A stretch of DNA of 64,000 nucleotides from CAVUPF01 sp963777915 (lineage in GTDB: Bacteria > Actinomycetota > Thermoleophilia > Solirubrobacterales > 70-9): NCBI GenBank assembly GCA_963777915.1, contig CAVZSH010000003.1:496001-560000 (forward strand). Reading direction: 5' to 3'. Below the pieces are notes generated by a model. It was not told where the DNA came from. It searched no databases and saw nothing but the letters and a program-made list of their open reading frames with translations. Every line of letters starts with the position of its first letter. The first letter of the stretch is position 1. Positions 63,788 to 64,000 of the stretch are shown one piece after another. Position numbers and translations under genes: made by a program.

Positions 63788-64000
63788 ATGACCAAGACCG
63801 AGCTACACGAGCTGGTCGATGCGCTGCCGGATGAGTCGCTGCCCGCCGCAGCAATCCTCCTGCGTCGCGCCCAGGACCCCGTCGCCGCCAAGCTCGACGC
63901 GGCTCCCTATGACGAAGAGGAGCTGACCGAGGAAGATCTACGCGCCGTGCAGGAGGCGCGTAGCGAGCCGGGCGTGCCGTGGTCTGAGGCCGAGGCGGAG
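63788..64000 (+). CDS. Antitoxin-like small protein (partial, runs off the window)
   Basis: ATG 63788 starts MTKTELHELVDALPDESLPA, then helical acidic sequence (EEELTEEDLRAVQEARSE) to the window edge. The LHELVDALPDE pattern is common in antitoxins paired with RelE-type toxins; the partner would lie beyond 64000. Confidence 0.5.
   Translation, partial: MTKTELHELVDALPDESLPAAAILLRRAQDPVAAKLDAAPYDEEELTEEDLRAVQEARSEPGVPWSEAEAE

Overview
This window is high-GC DNA with frequent GTG/TTG starts, Actinobacteria-type regulators, a WS/DGAT wax-ester/triacylglycerol enzyme and many secreted beta-propeller, fibronectin-like and collagen-like proteins. I infer an actinomycete of the Thermoleophilia/Solirubrobacterales type. 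This rests on gene style, not on a marker gene.

Layout. (1) 1-16 kb is a mobile island. It holds an IS1182-like element (256-1819), an uncharacterised three-gene operon (1963-4728), a restriction endonuclease facing a zinc-ribbon adenine methylase (5497-8892), a transposon with 36-bp terminal repeats (8891-10248), a VirD4/TraG coupling protein, small HTH proteins, an M48 protease and a tyrosine integrase. The integrase ends 160 bp from tRNA-Thr(GGU) at 16000-16072. (2) 16-25.4 kb is a dense patch of toxin/antitoxin-like and decayed genes: DUF2442/DUF4160, XRE plus nucleotidyltransferase, MNT/HEPN, another nucleotidyltransferase with a helical partner, a second coupling-protein remnant and a broken DUF3892 gene. 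It also contains a TetR regulator and secreted proteins. (3) 25.4-37 kb encodes two large GT-C-like membrane proteins, a very large NHL/fibronectin-like secreted protein and a collagen-like protein. (4) 37.5-43 kb has three neighbouring TetR genes, one a double TetR fusion, then an intact IS21 element with a 5-bp target duplication. (5) 43-64 kb mixes secreted proteins with ordinary chromosomal genes: hisH-hisF, WS/DGAT, a trypsin-like protease, a two-component system, a GT2/DUF2304 pair and a VapBC module. A tRNA 3'-end-like fragment lies at 63.55 kb.

How the genes fit together. The island combines integration (integrase, small DNA-binding proteins), transfer (coupling protein) and DNA modification or restriction. 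The most unusual structure is the 8.9-10.2 kb transposon. Each terminal repeat begins with the palindrome GAGAACATATGTTCTC, which contains a perfect LexA-type SOS box (GAAC-N4-GTTC). The element sits exactly between the coupling-protein gene and the methylase. Removing it with one copy of a flanking 10-bp repeat would restore a coupling protein-methylase gene pair about 12 nt apart.

A recurring feature is single-base frameshifts in otherwise convincing genes, mostly in accessory or secreted-protein genes and often in short homopolymers. They may be pseudogenes or assembly errors; sequence alone cannot decide. I give the merged coordinates and mark each break.
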